Assembly (NCBI RefSeq): GCF_002002735.1
Contig: NZ_MUNY01000059.1
Span: 124,001 to 188,000, forward strand
From: Algoriphagus sp. A40
GTDB taxonomy: Bacteria > Bacteroidota > Bacteroidia > Cytophagales > Cyclobacteriaceae
DNA: 64,000 bases
Direction: 5' to 3'
Made by a program: the position numbers and the translations under genes. The stretch's first letter is position 1. Each line of letters starts with the position of its first letter. The notes beneath the pieces are model-generated. The model worked only from the letters and a program-made list of their open reading frames with translations. It ran no database searches and was not told the DNA's origin. Positions 61,274 through 64,000 of this stretch are shown one piece after another.

Positions 61274-61306
61274 AGACCTGGCAGGTTTTGAAAACCTGCC
61301 AGGTCT
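61274..61306. repeat. Second copy of the AGACCTGSCAGGTTTT palindrome
   Basis: AGACCTGGCAGGTTTT, G, then its reverse complement. It is the same 33-base element as at 1445-1477, with the two G/C positions of the arms exchanged so that pairing is kept. Dispersed palindrome of the REP type. Confidence 0.85.
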
Positions 61307-61346
61307 AACCAAAAGCAAACTATTTGACAGGGTTTTTAAGAATAAA

Positions 61347-61375
61347 AAAACCGGAAGAATAGAACCTCCGGTTTT
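61347..61375 (-). terminator. Terminator of the PepSY/TonB-receptor transcript
   Basis: AAAACCGGA (61347-61355) pairs with TCCGGTTTT (61367-61375). On the minus strand the stem runs into TTTTTTTATT. Lies 23 bases past the PepSY stop. Confidence 0.8.
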
Positions 61376-61397
61376 ATGGAATAAACTCAAAACTAAC

Positions 61398-62561
61398 TCA
61401 AGCTTTTTCAAGAGCCATTTTCTTGGACAAGGACAAGCGGCTTTTCTTTTCTTTATTTCTCCTTCCCCACCAGATCATAAATCCTGTAACAGGCAAAGAG
61501 GCAATGATGGCACTCAGGAAAAAAGCCAAGACCTTTCCTGCCAATCCACCAATTGCACCTACGTGGATATCGTAATTCATGCGATTCAGTTTGTCTCCAA
61601 AAGTCGCCTCGTGAAATCTCCCCCAAACATGGTCGACCGGAAGTTCCTCCAAAGTATATTGGTCAAAATACCGGTAATCCATTTTCCAATAAGTTCCGGC
61701 ATCCGGGTTGGCATTGGCGGCGATTGAGCCGTGTTCATATTCGGGAGGGTGAACTTCAATCCAGTCCGCATTGGGGTATTCAGCATTCATTTTCATCCAA
61801 ACCCGATCCAATGCCGGAATTTCTTCCGGTGAAATCCGGGTAGAATCCGAAGCCGGGGCATAATATTCCACAAATTGCTTTCCGCTATTTGTCAGAGCAT
61901 ACAAGCCATCCCTAAACCAAATAAATCCCCAAACCAGTCCTGTCACGGCAAAAACAAAGGCGAAAATCATCACATAAAAACCCAATACCTGATGCAAATC
62001 GTAATTTTTCCTCCTCCATCTCCCACTCCACTTGACGGTCAGACTTTGACGAAGATTTTTCTTCTTTTTGGGCCACCAAAGAATAAGACCTGAAATCACC
62101 ATCACCAAAAAAATCAGGGTAATTGATGCCACAACAGGCTGTCCGATTTCCGGAGGAAGCCAGAGGTAAAAATGCCCGTCCAAAACCAATCTGAAAAAAT
62201 CAGCATACTCATCTTTCAATTTCAAAACCTCCCCGGAATAAGGATTGATGTAGGCCGTTTGGAAATGGTCATTACCCTCCCCATAGCTGAAAAATATGGC
62301 TTGGGCCGAACGCTCGGCTGTGGGATAAAGTACTGCATGGAGGTGTCCCTCCGGAAATGCATCCTGAGCGATGGCACTGATCTGACTAGGTGGTAAAACC
62401 GGTGAATTCTGTGGCTCGACGAACAGAAAAGAATAGGTTAAATCTTTGATTTCAGTCTGAAAAGCATAGATGCATCCGGTGACGGCCACTATAAACACCA
62501 CAAGCCCGGACGAAAGTCCGAGCCAAAGGTGAATTTTACCGATCCATTTTTTGAGGTTCAT
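61398..62561 (-). CDS. PepSY domain iron-regulated membrane protein
   Basis: A 387-residue inner-membrane protein from ATG 62561. Four helices: LWLGLSSGLVVFIVAVTGCIYAFQTE, VVASITLIFLVMVISGLILWWPKKKK, VLGFYVMIFAFVFAVTGLVWGF and VLAFFLSAIIASLPVTGFMIWWGRRNKE, with periplasmic PepSY parts between and WWPK and WWGRR end signatures. Such proteins reduce or release iron from imported siderophores. Its start and the receptor's stop overlap as TGATG, so translation is coupled. Confidence 0.9.
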   Translation of the reverse strand: MNLKKWIGKIHLWLGLSSGLVVFIVAVTGCIYAFQTEIKDLTYSFLFVEPQNSPVLPPSQISAIAQDAFPEGHLHAVLYPTAERSAQAIFFSYGEGNDHFQTAYINPYSGEVLKLKDEYADFFRLVLDGHFYLWLPPEIGQPVVASITLIFLVMVISGLILWWPKKKKNLRQSLTVKWSGRWRRKNYDLHQVLGFYVMIFAFVFAVTGLVWGFIWFRDGLYALTNSGKQFVEYYAPASDSTRISPEEIPALDRVWMKMNAEYPNADWIEVHPPEYEHGSIAANANPDAGTYWKMDYRYFDQYTLEELPVDHVWGRFHEATFGDKLNRMNYDIHVGAIGGLAGKVLAFFLSAIIASLPVTGFMIWWGRRNKEKKSRLSLSKKMALEKA

Positions 62562-64000
62562 CAAAATCTGTAATTAAGGCTCAGGGAAACGTTTCTAAGG
62601 TTTTGAGGAGTCACTGTGGACCAACCGGAATAGAATTTTTGATCAGTCAAGTTGTTGATTTTTAATGCCAAAAGGTATTGAGCTCCTGCGTAAGAAAGGG
62701 ATGCGTTAAACACCTGATATGCCGGCAGTGCAAAAGTTCCGGTGACCGCACGGTTAAGAGTTAGGTATTCGCTGGCCGTATTTCCGCCAAAACCGAGTCC
62801 AAATCCTCTGAGACTTCCCTGGGAAACTGTATAGCTTGTCCAGAAATTAAACAGGTTTTCCGGTCCTGCATCCTCGGGACGAAGGCCCAAATAGCCGTTT
62901 TCAGGATTGTCTTCGGTGACCTCAGCTTCATTTTTGGAAAAGCCCGCAACCAAGTTCCATCCTACCACCGGTGTGGCAATTACGCTCAACTCAAATCCCT
63001 TGCTGACGACCTCTCCACCCTGGATGGAATTATTGACATTGTTGGGGTCTGTCATCACTCTGTTGCTCACTGTAATGTTGTAATAGCTGGCTGTCAGAGA
63101 GACTTTCTCCTGATACAAGTTGGTTTTCACTCCAAATTCATACTGGTTGGCGTGCTCGGGATCAAAAGCCTGCATTCTTGGATTGGAGCCATCGATGTCC
63201 GCTACCTGTGCAGGAGCCACGTTTACAAATCCGTTCATGTAGTTGCCAAAAACAGAAACCTTGTCCTTGATTGGTTGATACACAAAGCCAAATTTTGGTG
63301 AAACAGCCGTTTGACTTTTTACTTCATCCTCAGACCAATAGGCCGTCTGCCCACTGAATCGGTCAATCCTTACACTGGCCATCACAGAAAACTGAGGCAA
63401 AACCTGGATTACATCCGAAAAATAAGCACTCAGGATTTCATTTTTGGCAGTGGAATTTCCTTCGAAAGAACCCTTTAACAAATCATCAACTCCTGCTTGG
63501 GTCAAATCTCCTGTATCCTTTCCATCTTCAAGAGATACAATTCCATTACCTACCCAGCCGGTACTGCTGTTAAGAATATTGGACTGAAAATAGTCGACGC
63601 CTACAACCAATTTGTTTTCCATAGAACCCAAATCAAACTGGCCAATGAAGTTTTGCTGTACGTCCGTGGTCAAAGTCTGCCCGTTTCGATCGGAAATGAA
63701 TCTCAGGAATTCATTGCCATTGGTTTGATCCCAGAGGTAGTGGTAGTATCCGTCAGTTTTGGTGGAACTTCTGGAAACCACTGTCTGTGAAGTCCAGGTG
63801 TTGGAAAGTTTGTAAAAGGCCTGAGCTTGGAGTGAATAGCTGGAATTGTGCATGATCAGCTCATTTCCTGTGAAGGAACGATCATAATTTTTCTCAAATA
63901 AGTCGATGGAATTGAAAGAAATCGGAGCATATCTACTGAGAAAAATCATCGGTGCATTCACAGATTCCGCATCCAAAAACTCGGTATTGATCAAAAAGGT
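62561..64000 (-). CDS. TonB-dependent siderophore receptor, 3' part (5' end outside window)
   Basis: 479 residues are visible and the frame is open to the window edge, so plug and N-terminal barrel lie beyond 64000. Barrel strands are clear: WTSQTVVSRSSTKTDGYYHY, QFSVMASVRIDRFSGQTAYW, VSPKFGFVYQPIKDKVSVFGNYMNGF, FDPEHANQYEFGVKTNLYQEKVSLTASYYNI and the terminal ALKINNLTDQKFYSG...NVSLSLNYRF with final Phe, as needed for BAM insertion. The match is to FhuA/FpvA-type ferric siderophore receptors. It is coupled to the PepSY gene, which fits iron uptake. Confidence 0.9.
   Translation of the reverse strand, partial: TFLINTEFLDAESVNAPMIFLSRYAPISFNSIDLFEKNYDRSFTGNELIMHNSSYSLQAQAFYKLSNTWTSQTVVSRSSTKTDGYYHYLWDQTNGNEFLRFISDRNGQTLTTDVQQNFIGQFDLGSMENKLVVGVDYFQSNILNSSTGWVGNGIVSLEDGKDTGDLTQAGVDDLLKGSFEGNSTAKNEILSAYFSDVIQVLPQFSVMASVRIDRFSGQTAYWSEDEVKSQTAVSPKFGFVYQPIKDKVSVFGNYMNGFVNVAPAQVADIDGSNPRMQAFDPEHANQYEFGVKTNLYQEKVSLTASYYNITVSNRVMTDPNNVNNSIQGGEVVSKGFELSVIATPVVGWNLVAGFSKNEAEVTEDNPENGYLGLRPEDAGPENLFNFWTSYTVSQGSLRGFGLGFGGNTASEYLTLNRAVTGTFALPAYQVFNASLSYAGAQYLLALKINNLTDQKFYSGWSTVTPQNLRNVSLSLNYRF

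Noticed and set aside
1..64000. CRISPR arrays, rRNA and tRNA genes, replication origin
   Set aside because: No regular direct repeats with spacers, no conserved rRNA segments, no cloverleaf with CCA-type end, and no DnaA-box cluster were seen on reading both strands.

Overview
The window looks like a chromosomal segment of a marine-type Bacteroidetes, most likely Cytophagales/Cyclobacteriaceae (Algoriphagus-like). This is inferred from clade II (Sec-type lipoprotein) nosZ operon order, Bacteroidetes TAnnTTTG promoter elements, many S1 sulfatases, lipoproteins, FG-GAP proteins and short palindromic intergenic repeats typical of the phylum. No rRNA, tRNA, CRISPR or intact insertion sequence was seen. 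The left end cuts a secreted glycosidase gene and the right end cuts a TonB-dependent receptor gene.

Layout. 1-3.5 kb: truncated glycosidase, a repeat-filled gap, a HopJ-family gene, a cluster of palindromes and a tandem-repeat (BTRD1) serine hydrolase with a good terminator. 3.5-8.6 kb: an AT-rich accessory island with an IS91-type transposase remnant, then genes separated by two long imperfect palindromes built like integron attC sites (4648-4774 and 5709-5901). The cassette-like genes are an orphan protein, a deoxyribosyltransferase/TIR-like putative effector and a membrane protein; a RibD-C reductase and an esterase follow. 8.8-12.1 kb: AhpD-like, VOC, DUF4256 and DUF1801-like genes.

12.5-17.8 kb: a 1301-residue chimera that joins a processive GT2 polysaccharide synthase to a GH26 domain and a second TIM-barrel glycosidase, divergent from a lipoprotein glycosidase. 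This is the most unusual protein in the window. 18-26.5 kb: a sugar block (ribulokinase, DUF3748 lipoprotein, FG-GAP protein, fucose/arabinose isomerase-like enzyme, AraC regulator). 26.5-29.1 kb: carbonic anhydrase, SulP transporter and a small lipoprotein, probably a bicarbonate-uptake operon. 29.1-38 kb: a long perfect hairpin, a serine hydrolase broken by one amber codon, GH106 rhamnosidase, esterase, PIG-L deacetylase, a 3' remnant of a nosY-like gene and a sulfatase.

38.2-47.1 kb: a complete nitrous oxide respiration operon reading leftward: Rrf2 regulator, ric, a membrane protein fused to a cytochrome c, nosZ, an unknown membrane protein, nosL, nosD, nosF, nosY. A recurring palindrome AAAGGA-N8-TCYTTT lies at ric, at the Rrf2 gene and before a fasciclin lipoprotein, with a half-degenerate copy before a second Rrf2 gene, suggesting one NO/redox-responsive regulon. 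48.5-53 kb: two closely similar sulfatases flanking a TetR gene. 53.2-54.7 kb: an isolated AT-rich P-loop NTPase-TIR gene, a candidate anti-phage effector. 54.8-61.1 kb: a tetR-tolC-acrA-acrB type RND efflux operon with a clear TetR operator. 61.4-64 kb: PepSY membrane protein and TonB-dependent siderophore receptor (iron uptake).
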